From: Candidatus Zixiibacteriota bacterium | GTDB taxonomy: Bacteria; Zixibacteria; MSB-5A5; UBA10806; 4484-95 | NCBI GenBank assembly: GCA_021159005.1 | Contig: JAGGSN010000210.1 | Coordinates: 1 to 64,000 of the forward strand | Length of the DNA stretch: 64,000 bases | Direction of reading: 5' to 3' | Shown: positions 51,046 through 59,743 of the stretch, in pieces | How positions within the stretch are numbered: position 1 is the first letter of the stretch | Layout: every line of letters begins with the position of its first letter | Notes under the pieces: generated by a model | The model's database searches: none | Seen by the model: the letters and a program-made list of their open reading frames with translations, nothing else | Told to the model about the DNA's origin: nothing | Program-made: the position numbers and the translations under genes

Positions 51046-52008
51046 AATTCGCTACAGTCCTCTCATCAGAAACTTCAATAACTCTGCAATTTACACAAAA
51101 AATCAATTAAGTCAATATGTTGTTGATTCGGAGCTTCTTTAATGTTTTTTAGTTTATCGCAGGTTGGGTCGAATAAGCCATACATATTAGGTTGTTGACA
51201 AAAGATAATTTTGAAAATTGTTTCAACATCACGGAAATAGCCGGGGCTGGAAAACACCAATCATTAAGTGGTAATATCAATACTTAAAACTTAATAGCCC
51301 CGACTTTGTCAACTGCCTATAGGTCAGATATTCCTGTCTGCCCGGACAGACAAGAATGTCTGTCCCACCAATGACTTATAGATGATTAGATTTATTAAAA
51401 TATTTGGTTTTTATTATTTTTCACTACTGTTCGGCCTTTTGTCCGCCTTAGGCGGATGCTATAATGATGTCATTCTCACACTGCTCACGTGATTCCCACA
51501 CTGCCCGCGTCATTCTCAACACTGCCCGCGTCATTCCCAACTTGATTGGGAATCCAGAGATTAGTCATGCCGATACCTTCTGCCTGCCAGCGCCCGCCTG
51601 TCTGCGGACACGGGGCATGGTATTTTTACTATCCGCCATTGGTTTAGCAAATAGATTCCTGGATTCCCCCGCCGCCGCGGGGGAATGACGCAAATGGGTA
51701 ATCATCGAATTAAAATCAATTTCTAAAATCTTATCTCGAAACATTTAACAAAATAAAAGATGAAGTGCCGATGTTTATCGGAGTCGCCCAACATCCCGCT
51801 GCTCTATGGGTTATGAAATAAGCAAGCTTCGATTGTTTGCGCATTATTTTAAGAACTCTATAAAAAAGGCCGGACAGTAGTGATTATTTTTATTTGATGA
51901 GCCTTTTGTAAAAAGGATTATTTAGTGCCAATATCGTCAGGAAAGGATTCCTGACAATGCAGGGAAAAAATTTCTAAAACATTGGCAATTGCAGAATTTG
52001 TAAAATTA
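51046..52008. other. Long gene-free stretch holding the MITE-like element
   Basis: No convincing gene in these 963 bp. A 61-codon minus-strand frame at 51075-51260 (MVFSSPGYFRDVE...) has no ribosome site and no recognisable features. A hairpin with CCTGTCTGCCCGGACAGACA lies near 51332-51351. The element at 51421-51883 occupies the middle. The tail 51884-52008 is AT-rich and follows the CheV-like gene stop. Confidence 0.55.
51421..51883. mobile_element. 463-bp MITE-like element with inverted termini
   Basis: Left end TCACTACTGTTCGGCCTTTT and right end AAAAGGCCGGACAGTAGTGA are inverted repeats of 20 bp with one mismatch. TTATTTT stands immediately before and immediately after, a possible 7-bp target duplication. 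Inside are a GTCCGCCTTAGGCGGA palindrome, three roughly 20-bp tandem units and no plausible ORF. Homologous copies are at 1-152 (reversed, cut by the edge) and 44173-44229 (left end only). The size and structure are those of a non-autonomous transposable element; no transposase gene is in the window. Confidence 0.75.
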
Positions 52009-53379
52009 TTACTTATCTTCCTCGACCGCTTCCTTAAGACTATTATTCACCTCAACATTATCGGCATCGTTAATTGTAACTTTGTGAGGGGTATTAATTG
52101 TAACTGTTTCAGCATTCATTATAATTTCTGCTTTACTTTCGGTACCGGCATTAGGTTTTAATTTATCTTTGCCGACGTTTGTTTCTTTATTGTACGCGGT
52201 TTTTTGATTATCTTCCGGCGCTGTATTTTCAATTGCCTTGTTATCAGTATCCTTGTCAATTTGTTTAATTATGCCTTTCATACTTGTTTCAACTTCGTTA
52301 AGAATATTTTCCATTTTATTAAATGGTTCAGCGATATTTTCACCGCCGGTTTGAACAATTGTCTCCCTTTTATTGGTTATCGCTGTCTGAGATTCAGCTA
52401 CTGCTGCAGGTTCAGCTTTCGCTTCCATCGAAACGGTGGTTTCGGATTCTATTGCTTTTTCCTCAGATGATGTTTTAGCTTCACCTTTGCCGTTTTCTGT
52501 TAACCTTATGACGTTTTCTAAAAGCTCATCAATATTCAGTTTTGTTACATGAGCGTCAGCATTCAGGAACTCTGCCCTGGCTTTCATCCCAATATCCCCG
52601 ATAGATGAATATACAATTACAGGAATATTTTTAAGCTCAGTATCATTCCTGATAGCACATGTAAGAGCCAAGCCATCCATTTGGGGCATCTCAATATCAG
52701 AGATTACAAGTTTATATGATTTGTCTTTGGTGAGCATTTCCAAGGCTTCCTTGCCATCATGAGCAGTATCCGCTTCAAACCCCAATTCAGCCAGCTCTGA
52801 AGCAAGCATGTTTCTCACTGCCGGAGAGTCTTCGGCAATTAGAATTTTCATTCCCCGGGCATCGTACTTAGTATTAGCTGTTTTTTCCATTTCCTGTGTG
52901 CCAAGGTTTGGACATAATTCTAAGATAATTGTTTCATAATCCAAAAGCGGAACCATCCTCTCGCCGTCGGGCTTAACGATACTGATAACATATTTCTGTT
53001 TGATTGTTTTTAAAATATCATTAGCGTTTATAACATTTTCCCAATGGAAGTGATGAATCCATTTGACAGAATCAACTAAAAATCCGTTCAAGTGCCCAAA
53101 AAATTCAGTGACAACTACTTTTTTAGCGCTATTATCTTCCTTATTTTCCAAACCCAGGAAACCGCCTAAATCGATTAAAGGAATTATTATATCATTATCT
53201 TTAAAAATACCCTTTATACTCGGATGAGTATTCATTGTTGAGGTTAAACATTCCGGTTGGGCAACGATTTTCTGAACTTTGAGAATATTTATTCCAAATG
53301 ATTGCCCGTCAATGGCATATTCCAATATCCTGAGTTCATTACTGCCCGATTGTAAATAGGATTCTGCATCTAAAGTCAT
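52009..53379 (-). CDS. CheV-like chemotaxis adaptor (CheW plus receiver) with long tail
   Basis: A 456-residue protein. Residues 15-160 are a CheW-like domain (LRILEYAIDGQSFGINILKVQKI...). A receiver follows (about 177-295) with acidic pair ED, phospho-acceptor Asp 228 (VISDIEMPQMDG) and a Lys in the expected region. The last 160 residues are low-complexity, acidic and Thr/Ala/Glu-rich, apart from an amphipathic segment FNKMENILNEVETSMKGIIK. This domain order defines CheV, an adaptor that couples receptors to CheA and is tuned by phosphorylation. It may supply the CheW function missing at 3-9 kb. Confidence 0.92.
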   Translation of the reverse strand: MTLDAESYLQSGSNELRILEYAIDGQSFGINILKVQKIVAQPECLTSTMNTHPSIKGIFKDNDIIIPLIDLGGFLGLENKEDNSAKKVVVTEFFGHLNGFLVDSVKWIHHFHWENVINANDILKTIKQKYVISIVKPDGERMVPLLDYETIILELCPNLGTQEMEKTANTKYDARGMKILIAEDSPAVRNMLASELAELGFEADTAHDGKEALEMLTKDKSYKLVISDIEMPQMDGLALTCAIRNDTELKNIPVIVYSSIGDIGMKARAEFLNADAHVTKLNIDELLENVIRLTENGKGEAKTSSEEKAIESETTVSMEAKAEPAAVAESQTAITNKRETIVQTGGENIAEPFNKMENILNEVETSMKGIIKQIDKDTDNKAIENTAPEDNQKTAYNKETNVGKDKLKPNAGTESKAEIIMNAETVTINTPHKVTINDADNVEVNNSLKEAVEEDK

Positions 53380-53381
53380 TC

Positions 53382-54152
53382 TTACCCCTTTCTATACATA
53401 AGAGCAAATTTAAAACTTGCACCGCCGGTTTCATGATTTTCAGCCCATATCCGTCCGCCCATTGCCTGTATTGCCAATCGACAAAAATAAAGCCCTAAAC
53501 CTACACCTTTATATTTGCCTTCTTTTCGTAAACCCATTTGCTTATACTTATCAAAGAGGTCATCCGGATTAATATCTTTAATGCCAGGTCCCTCATCAGT
53601 AATTGAGATAATAACCTCTTTGCCTGCATGTTCGGTTTTAATATAAACATTACTGCCATTTGAGCTATGTTTAAACGCATTAAACAGAAGATTATCTATA
53701 ACTCGCAGAAGAAGGTTTCGGTCTGCTTGAACCGACAGGTTAATAGCCAATAAGCTTCGGACTATTGTAATACCATACTCGAGAGCGCTGGCATTTATCA
53801 TATCGATACTATTGTCTATAACATCGTTTATTTTAATGGTTTCTAATTTGAATGGAATCCCTATCTGCTCAGCCTTAGAAGCATCGAACATATCGTAAAT
53901 TATTGACTCAGACCGCTTAAGCGCTATAGAAGTGCTTTTAACAAGATTTCTGTGAATCTGATTTTCCGGGTCGTATTTATTCATTTCTAAAAACCTGACC
54001 AGAGTTTTCATACTTGCTAACGGGGCTTGAAGATCATGGACCATGATTGAAACAAAATCCATAAGCAAGTCGTTTGCCGAAATCTGTTTATCTTTATTAG
54101 AATTTCCTGATGCTAAGGAAATAACATCAATAGTATTTTCAGCTTTGCTCAT
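53382..54152 (-). CDS. Sensor-less histidine kinase
   Basis: A 256-residue kinase consisting of HisKA and HATPase domains only. The phospho-His is in SIMVHDLQAPLASM (near 39), with N-box LLFNAFKHSSNG, G1 DEGPGI and G2 GVGLGLYFCRLA. There is no PAS, membrane or periplasmic domain, so the signal must come through another protein. Its stop lies 2 nt before the CheV-like start, making that receiver a likely partner. The short N-terminus is Ser/Asn-rich. Confidence 0.92.
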   Translation of the reverse strand: MSKAENTIDVISLASGNSNKDKQISANDLLMDFVSIMVHDLQAPLASMKTLVRFLEMNKYDPENQIHRNLVKSTSIALKRSESIIYDMFDASKAEQIGIPFKLETIKINDVIDNSIDMINASALEYGITIVRSLLAINLSVQADRNLLLRVIDNLLFNAFKHSSNGSNVYIKTEHAGKEVIISITDEGPGIKDINPDDLFDKYKQMGLRKEGKYKGVGLGLYFCRLAIQAMGGRIWAENHETGGASFKFALMYRKG

Positions 54153-54528
54153 GTTTAATCCTAATTATCTAAACAATTTAACCCTATGCTATTTATCATT
54201 AACCGCTGCGCAATATTACATGATGATTTTATCGACATTATTTGCAATAAATATAATTATTCATTTCTTTATGAAACAATAAAAGCATAACGGAATATCC
54301 ATTTTTAAAGTAAAAGTTTGTTTTGCGTTAATTCTTATTTAAAAACACTATCCACTACTCTTAAGTAAATATCAGAGTCGATTCTTAAGTCGTATAGGTT
54401 GTTAACAATGCAATATCCATGCACGGCTAACAAACTCTTCCGGTTTGCCGGCTAAACTCTATTTAACATTTTCGCTTGTATTAACCGATAAAATAATTAT
54501 CTTAGCGCTTGTAGATATCTGAAAATTT
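54153..54528. other. Gene-free region upstream of tRNA-Thr
   Basis: Lies between the divergent kinase gene and tRNA-Thr. No ORF is supported. It should contain promoters for both units, but no sequence close to the TTGACA/TATAAT consensus stands out. Very AT-rich. Confidence 0.45.
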
Positions 54529-54601
54529 GCCGGGGTAGCTCAGCTGGTAGAGCAGCTGATTCGTAATCAGCAGGTAGGGAGTTCGAACCTCCTCCCCGGC
54601 T
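54529..54601 (+). tRNA. tRNA-Thr (CGT)
   Basis: Acceptor GCCGGGG pairs with CCCCGGC; the D arm is GCTC-AGCTGGTA-GAGC; the anticodon arm CTGAT-TTCGTAA-type loop gives anticodon CGT, reading ACG; the T arm GGGAG-TTCGAAC-CTCC is canonical. The discriminator is U and CCA is not encoded. The cloverleaf is complete. Confidence 0.96.
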
Positions 54602-54638
54602 GATATGTTTTTATACTTAAGCTAACTGCCTAATTGTC

Positions 54639-54667
54639 TTGACAAACCACTAATATATATATCATAT
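54639..54667 (+). promoter_or_regulatory. Candidate promoter of the small-ORF locus
   Basis: Perfect TTGACA at 54639-54644, then 17 nt, then TCATAT at 54662-54667 inside a run of alternating AT (TATATATATCATATATAA). The -10 is poor by strict spacing, but the whole region is easily melted. It lies 38 nt after tRNA-Thr. Confidence 0.4.
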
Positions 54668-54722
54668 ATAAGCTAATAGGGTAAGATACAAACTAATTTC
54701 ACATTAATCTTTGGGAGGCAAA

Positions 54723-54806
54723 ATGTTTGTTCAATCAAGACAATTAATGTTGCTTCAGTTCGTAGTGAAGCGTGAACTGAAGCTGCAGCTAATATATCAT
54801 AGATAA
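54723..54806 (+). CDS. 27-codon small ORF with strong ribosome site and internal hairpin
   Basis: ATG at 54723 is preceded by GGGAGGCAAA, an excellent Shine-Dalgarno. It reads MFVQSRQLMLLQFVVKRELK then LQLIYHR and stops at TAA. The product would be small, basic and partly hydrophobic. The DNA inside contains a perfect 10-bp inverted repeat, GCTTCAGTTC and GAACTGAAGC, so the transcript would fold within the ORF. It resembles no family I know. It could be a leader peptide, a small protein or part of a structured RNA. Confidence 0.45.
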   Translation: MFVQSRQLMLLQFVVKRELKLQLIYHR

Positions 54807-54821
54807 TCAATAACGAAATAT

Positions 54822-54850
54822 CGGCAGGTCACGCTTTCGCTGCGACCTGC
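54822..54850 (+). terminator. Hairpin after the small ORF
   Basis: GGCAGGTC and GACCTGCC arms around ACGCTTTCGCTGC, about 16 nt after the small-ORF stop. A GTAGGGGCG-type hairpin follows at 54869. There is no U-tract, so it may be a repeat rather than a terminator. Confidence 0.45.
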
Positions 54851-54868
54851 CTAAACGATAATAACAAA

Positions 54869-54893
54869 AAGGGCGTATGCAATACGCCCCTAC
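54869..54893. repeat. GTAGGGGCG hairpin repeat
   Basis: AAGGGCGTATGC then AATACGCCCCTAC. Same orientation as 34704 and 58691. Confidence 0.75.
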
Positions 54894-54906
54894 GAACCAA
54901 TTTTTT

Positions 54907-54941
54907 ACTCTGGTTACCAAGCGGCGCTTGGTAACCAGAGT
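54907..54941. repeat. GGTTACCAAGC hairpin repeat
   Basis: ACTCTGGTTACCAAGC and GCTTGGTAACCAGAGT, identical in plan to 32408-32442. It lies after the LiaF-like gene stop on the minus strand. Confidence 0.8.
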
Positions 54942-54985
54942 GGGCGTATCCGCCTAAGGCAGACGCCCCCACGAGCTAATTATAC

Positions 54986-55714
54986 TTAATTTTTCACTTC
55001 CACGCCGCCCATTATCGCCATACCCTTAATAATAAGCTTCTTAGCATCTTTCGCTTGGGTTTGCGGAGCATTTTCATCAGGTCTGAATACGGTTTTATTA
55101 TCCATTCCGCCCAGTATGGGTATTCCCTGCATTATTACCTGCCACTTTTGGGGCGCGATGATTTCTATGCCTCCCATCAAGGCAAATGTCTCAATAACTA
55201 TAGCATCATTTTGAATATCAGCATCGGTAAGATTGATAGTGCCGCCGCCCATGATAGCTATAACATTTCCACCTTTCAATTGCTGAGACATGAAGTTAAA
55301 TTTCCCACCGCCTAAGATAAATGATAAGTTGATAAAATCATTACTAAAAGGCGCACTTTTTGAACTCCAAAATGCTTGTTTAATCAACATGATGCCAAGC
55401 AGAATCAAAATTATTGGCCATAATGTATTAAATCCAAAACGAAAGAGGTCAAAATTACTTAAAAGGAATAACAGACCGATTAACAGTAGAATTATCGCGC
55501 CGAGAGTATTTCGATATTCTTTAGGTTGGAAAAGTTTGCTTAGACCAATTATAATAAATATGAGCGGCCAAAAATCCCATACACTTAACGGGATATCCCA
55601 ACCAAAACCTTGAAGTAAGGCAATAATACCGGCAATGATTATCAGAAGTCCAACAATTAGCTTCCAATTAAAAACAGACCTACCCATCGCGGGCGGGTTT
55701 TTTTCTTCGTTCAT
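54986..55714 (-). CDS. LiaF/DUF5668-like membrane protein
   Basis: A 242-residue protein. The first 125 residues hold four or more membrane helices (KLIVGLLIIIAGIIALLQGF, WPLIFIIIGLSKLF, LGAIILLLIGLLFLLSNF, WPIILILLGIMLI). The C-terminal half is a Gly/Ile-rich repeating beta structure (IMGGGTINLTDADI, ALMGGIEIIAPQ, AIMGGVEVKN) of the toastrack type seen in LiaF and related envelope-stress proteins. AGGAGG lies 6 nt before the ATG. No LiaRS-like partner is adjacent. Confidence 0.88.
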   Translation of the reverse strand: MNEEKNPPAMGRSVFNWKLIVGLLIIIAGIIALLQGFGWDIPLSVWDFWPLIFIIIGLSKLFQPKEYRNTLGAIILLLIGLLFLLSNFDLFRFGFNTLWPIILILLGIMLIKQAFWSSKSAPFSNDFINLSFILGGGKFNFMSQQLKGGNVIAIMGGGTINLTDADIQNDAIVIETFALMGGIEIIAPQKWQVIMQGIPILGGMDNKTVFRPDENAPQTQAKDAKKLIIKGMAIMGGVEVKN

Positions 55715-55738
55715 TATATCCTCCTCTAATTAAATCCG

Positions 55739-57088
55739 CTAAAATTCAGTTTTACCCGAAAAATTAAACTTTTTAATCATAATTGTCGGGGAACTGCAGC
55801 AGCCGAAATCATCCCACCAGTTGCTGCAAAGTTTTGTTTCTTTCGATATACCGCCTACTCGCGAAAACGCCTTGGTAATCGATTCGGTAAACCTCAGATT
55901 TTTGACTCCGCCGTTGATTTTACCATTTTTTATTCTGAAAGTGCCATCGCGAGTCATGCCGGTCATCAGGGCTTTGGTAGTATCCAGCAAGCCGTTGATA
56001 TAATGAAACCTCGTTACAAGAATGCCGTTTTTAACTCCGGCGATAAGCGATTCTTTCGATTTCTTGCCGGCGGCAATAAATATATTTCCCGACATCGGAC
56101 CCTCGCCGGAACCCGGCCTAAGGGCATGACCGGTCGATCTGACATTGGCTTTACCAGCATACAGCGAATCATAAACAGGGCTATTGGCAATCCCCTTTTT
56201 TACCATAAACACTTTTCTCTTGGCAACCCCCTCAAAATCGAAAGGCACAGCCAGCCCGGAGGTGTTGACAGCATCATCGTAAATGGTAACATCTTCTCCC
56301 ATTATTTTCTTGCCGATTTTTTTCGATAAAATACTCGTGTTCTCAAAATAAGGTTTGGCGCCAAATGCGATATATGTTAGCCAGTTCATTATTTCGGCAA
56401 TAGCCTCCGGCTCTAAGATAACATCATATTTGCCCGGTTCGAGATTTTCGGGGTTTTGGCTGTCGAGACATTTTTTAATCGCTGTTTGCGCAAGCAAATC
56501 GAACGGTATTTTCACTACGCGCCGCGATAAACCGGAGGCGAAACCGGAGGAGGTATCAGTCATCGCCACAACGTTTATCGAAGCCGCTGTTACCGGTTGA
56601 TAAGCCGCCAATCCATTTGAATTCACTACCGCCAGTTCCGAGGTTGAGGTTGAAAAAGCGCCGGCAACTTTCAAGCCGAACTTATCAGCCTCACGGCAAA
56701 TTTTCAGGATAACCTCAGCCCGTTGTTTAGGCGAATATTTAGCGGTTGGTTCGAAAAATGTTTGTATCTTTTTATATTTACAAGGCTTAGGGAAACCTTT
56801 AAAATCTGGATTTGACGGCTGATGTTTGGCAATCAGTAAAGAGTTGTTTAAGGTCTTAAGAAGATCAGCTTTTTTAAATGAGTTGGTTGCGGCTACGCCG
56901 ATTTTACCATCTATGGCAGTTCTGAAATAAATCGTATTGTTGGCTTGGGCAACATTCTGATGGATATAAGAGTTGGCAAACCGTGTCAAACCTGATTGGC
57001 TACCGTTAAAAACAGCTTCGGTTTGATCAGCCTCTGATTTATTTATAACAGTTCGCAAAGTTGTCAGGATTTTATTTTCCTTAATCAT
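55739..57088 (-). CDS. tldE: TldE/PmbA-like subunit of the TldD/E protease
   Basis: A 449-residue protein of the PmbA/TldE family: FANSYIHQNVAQANNTIYFRTAIDGKIGVA-type start, then the GAKPYFENTSILSKKIGKK region and the C-terminal conserved beta domain. No HExxxH metal site, as expected for the non-catalytic partner. With TldD it forms a heterodimeric metalloprotease that trims unfolded or ribosomally made peptides. Its ATG overlaps the tldD stop by 4 bp with GGGGTGAG upstream. The C-terminus contains several Cys (LCSNWWDDFGCCSSP). Confidence 0.92.
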   Translation of the reverse strand: MIKENKILTTLRTVINKSEADQTEAVFNGSQSGLTRFANSYIHQNVAQANNTIYFRTAIDGKIGVAATNSFKKADLLKTLNNSLLIAKHQPSNPDFKGFPKPCKYKKIQTFFEPTAKYSPKQRAEVILKICREADKFGLKVAGAFSTSTSELAVVNSNGLAAYQPVTAASINVVAMTDTSSGFASGLSRRVVKIPFDLLAQTAIKKCLDSQNPENLEPGKYDVILEPEAIAEIMNWLTYIAFGAKPYFENTSILSKKIGKKIMGEDVTIYDDAVNTSGLAVPFDFEGVAKRKVFMVKKGIANSPVYDSLYAGKANVRSTGHALRPGSGEGPMSGNIFIAAGKKSKESLIAGVKNGILVTRFHYINGLLDTTKALMTGMTRDGTFRIKNGKINGGVKNLRFTESITKAFSRVGGISKETKLCSNWWDDFGCCSSPTIMIKKFNFSGKTEF

Positions 57089-58527
57089 TTACTCACCCCC
57101 ACTGTAACATTATTAAATCTTGTTGGCGAGGCTCCATGAGCCACATGAGCGGTTTGCATAGGTTCGCCCTTTCCGCAGGATGGTATCCCCCATATATGCC
57201 AGTGGTTTTTATTGCAGATAGCATCGCATGAGTTCCAGAACTGCGGAGTAATTCCAGTATATAGCGGATTCTTATACATCTGGCCTATTTTGCCGTTTTT
57301 TATCTGCCAGGCGATTTCGGTACCAAACTGGAAATTCAGCCGTTTGTCATCAATAGACCAGCTTTTATTAGTATCTAAAAGAATACCATCTTTAGTATCG
57401 GCGATAAGGTCATCATATTCCCATTCTCCCGGCTCAAGATTCAAGTTTGTCATGCGAATCAGCGGGACACTGTTCCAACCATCAGCAAGCATACAGCCAT
57501 TGGAAATCGATTTTATCACCGGCGCGGTCTCCCGCGAGGTCAAATAGCCGACTATGATGCCCTCTCTGATAACATCCGAACGGCAGGCTTTGACGCCCTC
57601 GTCATCATAGCCGAATGCGCCCAATCCGCCCTCGGCGGTCGAATCGATAACGATATTGACAATCGGCGAGCCATAGCGGAAACTGCCCATCTTATCGAGA
57701 GTCATAAAAGAACCGCCGGCTAAGGAAATCTCGGTGCCCAGCACCCGGTCGAGTTCGGCAGGATGGCCGCATGATTCATGCACCTGTAAAGCCATCTGCG
57801 AACCGGTGATTATCACAGTAGTATCGGTTGCCGGGCAGGCGGTAGCTTTCAGCAAAGCCGCAGCTTCATCGGCAACACGTTCGGCATTATCAACAAGTTT
57901 CATATTTCTGATAAACTCGAAACCGGCACTGCTGTAATCGCCGCGAAAAGAGGCGGGGTACGACCGTTTCTGCACCTCCGAACCTGAAACAGCAGTTGCC
58001 GTATAGCCGCCGCCAGATTCAAATATCTCCTGCTCGATATAGGCGCCCTCGGTCGAGCAGAATATTTTATTCGTTTTATAGAATCCCAAGCTGGCTTCGG
58101 CTACTTTTACCGCTTTATTTTTACGAAGTATATCTGTCAGATTAAATAACAGTCCCAGTTTCTCATCGATAGGAACCGCGAAAGGATCTTCCCTAAACTT
58201 TGTGCTGTAATTTCCCACAAAAGGCTCAACCTCGGCCAAGCGAACCTCTTCCTTTTTGGTTAATGCGGAAGCCTTAGCTATCTTAATTGCCAAGTTGGCG
58301 GTTTTGATAAGGTCTTCCTCAGCTAAACTGCAGGTTGAGGCAAACCCCCAGCAGCCATCGACAATAACCCGTATGCCCACACCTCTGTCATCATTTAGCG
58401 ACATCGCCTCAACCGTTTGGTCTTTCACCTGTATCGATTGATTGATGCGGTAAACATAACGAGCATCACCATAGGAAACTTTTTTAACTCTAAGATGATT
58501 GATAATCTTCTTTAGCTTTTCCTGCAA
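57085..58527 (-). CDS. tldD: TldD metalloprotease catalytic subunit
   Basis: A 480-residue protein of the TldD family. The catalytic HExxxH motif is intact in QVHESCGHPAE (near 248-258). The N-terminal half carries DDRGVGIRVIVDGCWGFAST, and the end has CGKGEPMQTAHVAHGASPT. It starts at TTG 58527 with GGGAGG 6 nt upstream, and no nearby ATG is better placed. Paired with tldE in one operon. The substrate peptide is unknown; no precursor peptide gene was recognised beside it. Confidence 0.94.
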   Translation of the reverse strand: MQEKLKKIINHLRVKKVSYGDARYVYRINQSIQVKDQTVEAMSLNDDRGVGIRVIVDGCWGFASTCSLAEEDLIKTANLAIKIAKASALTKKEEVRLAEVEPFVGNYSTKFREDPFAVPIDEKLGLLFNLTDILRKNKAVKVAEASLGFYKTNKIFCSTEGAYIEQEIFESGGGYTATAVSGSEVQKRSYPASFRGDYSSAGFEFIRNMKLVDNAERVADEAAALLKATACPATDTTVIITGSQMALQVHESCGHPAELDRVLGTEISLAGGSFMTLDKMGSFRYGSPIVNIVIDSTAEGGLGAFGYDDEGVKACRSDVIREGIIVGYLTSRETAPVIKSISNGCMLADGWNSVPLIRMTNLNLEPGEWEYDDLIADTKDGILLDTNKSWSIDDKRLNFQFGTEIAWQIKNGKIGQMYKNPLYTGITPQFWNSCDAICNKNHWHIWGIPSCGKGEPMQTAHVAHGASPTRFNNVTVGVSK

Positions 58528-58690
58528 TATAATCCTCCCGTTTATTTTTAGGCAATTTATGTTTTATAAGTGCGGTTGTCAAGCTATCTGAAATATTCAT
58601 TATAAAAAATATAAGTTCTCGTGATAGTAATCTGTTAATTCTAATGCTTTATTGAGAGGTAGGATTATCGGTAAATTAACTTGTATAATC

Positions 58691-58715
58691 GAGGGCGTAT
58701 GCAATACGCCCCTAC
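58691..58715. repeat. GTAGGGGCG hairpin repeat
   Basis: GAGGGCGTATGCAATACGCC then CCTAC, between tldD and the PfkB gene; 44 nt beyond the PfkB stop on the minus strand, so a possible terminator. Confidence 0.75.
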
Positions 58716-58758
58716 GCGTTCGGGGCTGGAAAATCCCGACTATATACTACAGCAGTTT

Positions 58759-59691
58759 TTATCTTTCTATAAATCCCGCTAATCCCGAAAATCCGGCTTT
58801 TCGTATGGCTAAATATAAACCCTTATTGCATGCCTTTAATATATCACGGCTATAAATATAACTGCTGATAAACCCCGCCGCGAAACTATCCCCGCAGCCG
58901 GTCGGGTCAACAACTTTCTCCACCGGCTTAACAGGTAAAATATGCGCAACAGGCTTATCTCGATTGCCAGCTATTACAACTATGTCTTTTTCCTCGCGCG
59001 TTATAATGACCGCCATAGGCCCCCTCTCACGCACTTTCAAAGCTGAGCTGATTATCGATTCTGTTTCGTTCTCAGTTTCGGGCATTATTGATTGCAGTTC
59101 GATATGATTCATCTGGACTATATCCGCCAGCTCCACGTACTCCCGCCAGTGAGGATTATATCGGAAATATCGCTTAACCCGTTGGCCGTCTTTATCAATT
59201 TTAATGCGTCCTAATGCTAAGCTGTGGTAGTCCATATAAATCAAGGGGGAGAATTGCCTTTTCAGCCATCGTATATGCCGCGGCGGGAACTCATCCCCAC
59301 CGATATAATTGATAAGTGCAACATCAAGCTTTCTGCAGGATAAGAACAATCTCGGCGTAATCATCGGCATCTCTCCTATATTAATCTCCTCCCGATAATC
59401 AGTGTCTGAATATCTAAGTTCATGGATTTTATTATTTCTCGGAATTTTTTTAGCCTTAGAGAAATCAATTGCCGGAAAACGGCTGAAAAATTCTATAGCC
59501 TGATTATACAAATCATAACCGATATTGCAGACCGGTATAACTCTGCCAGCATCCACGATCATAGCCGCAAGCGCGGTTAAGTTATAGGCTATGCCGCCTA
59601 AGGCATCAACTTTTTGTCCGCCCGGATTGACTATCCTGTCGCGTACGATATGGCCGATAACAGCGATGGTATGTTTAGTGTTTCCAATCAT
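58759..59691 (-). CDS. PfkB-family carbohydrate/nucleoside kinase
   Basis: A 310-residue ribokinase-fold protein. The N-terminal GGIAYNLTALAAMIVDAG holds a version of the glycine pair, and the C-terminal VVDPTGCGDSFAAGFISSY (near 258-276) carries the anion hole and catalytic Asp. The end is cut shorter than usual after the last helix. Substrate cannot be told. No strong ribosome site precedes the ATG. It is separated from the secretion trio upstream by hairpins at 59704-59777. Confidence 0.88.
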   Translation of the reverse strand: MIGNTKHTIAVIGHIVRDRIVNPGGQKVDALGGIAYNLTALAAMIVDAGRVIPVCNIGYDLYNQAIEFFSRFPAIDFSKAKKIPRNNKIHELRYSDTDYREEINIGEMPMITPRLFLSCRKLDVALINYIGGDEFPPRHIRWLKRQFSPLIYMDYHSLALGRIKIDKDGQRVKRYFRYNPHWREYVELADIVQMNHIELQSIMPETENETESIISSALKVRERGPMAVIITREEKDIVVIAGNRDKPVAHILPVKPVEKVVDPTGCGDSFAAGFISSYIYSRDILKACNKGLYLAIRKAGFSGLAGFIER

Positions 59692-59703
59692 TAAATTGCC
59701 CTA

Positions 59704-59732
59704 TTAGTTGCCAAGCAGTGTTTGGCAACTAA
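59704..59732. repeat. GGTTGCCAAGC-family hairpin
   Basis: TTAGTTGCCAAGC and GTTTGGCAACTAA with a short loop and one G-T pair. It is the outermost variant of the GGTTACCAAGC family. Confidence 0.7.
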
Positions 59733-59743
59733 GTACTAAAAAA

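Noticed and set aside
51075-51260. 61-codon minus-strand ORF (MVFSSPGYFRDVE...)
   Set aside because: No ribosome site, no recognisable domain and repeat-rich surroundings; kept only as a mention in the gap description.
51464-51688. 74-codon plus-strand ORF
   Set aside because: It lies wholly inside the MITE-like element, has no ribosome site and is built of the tandem units.
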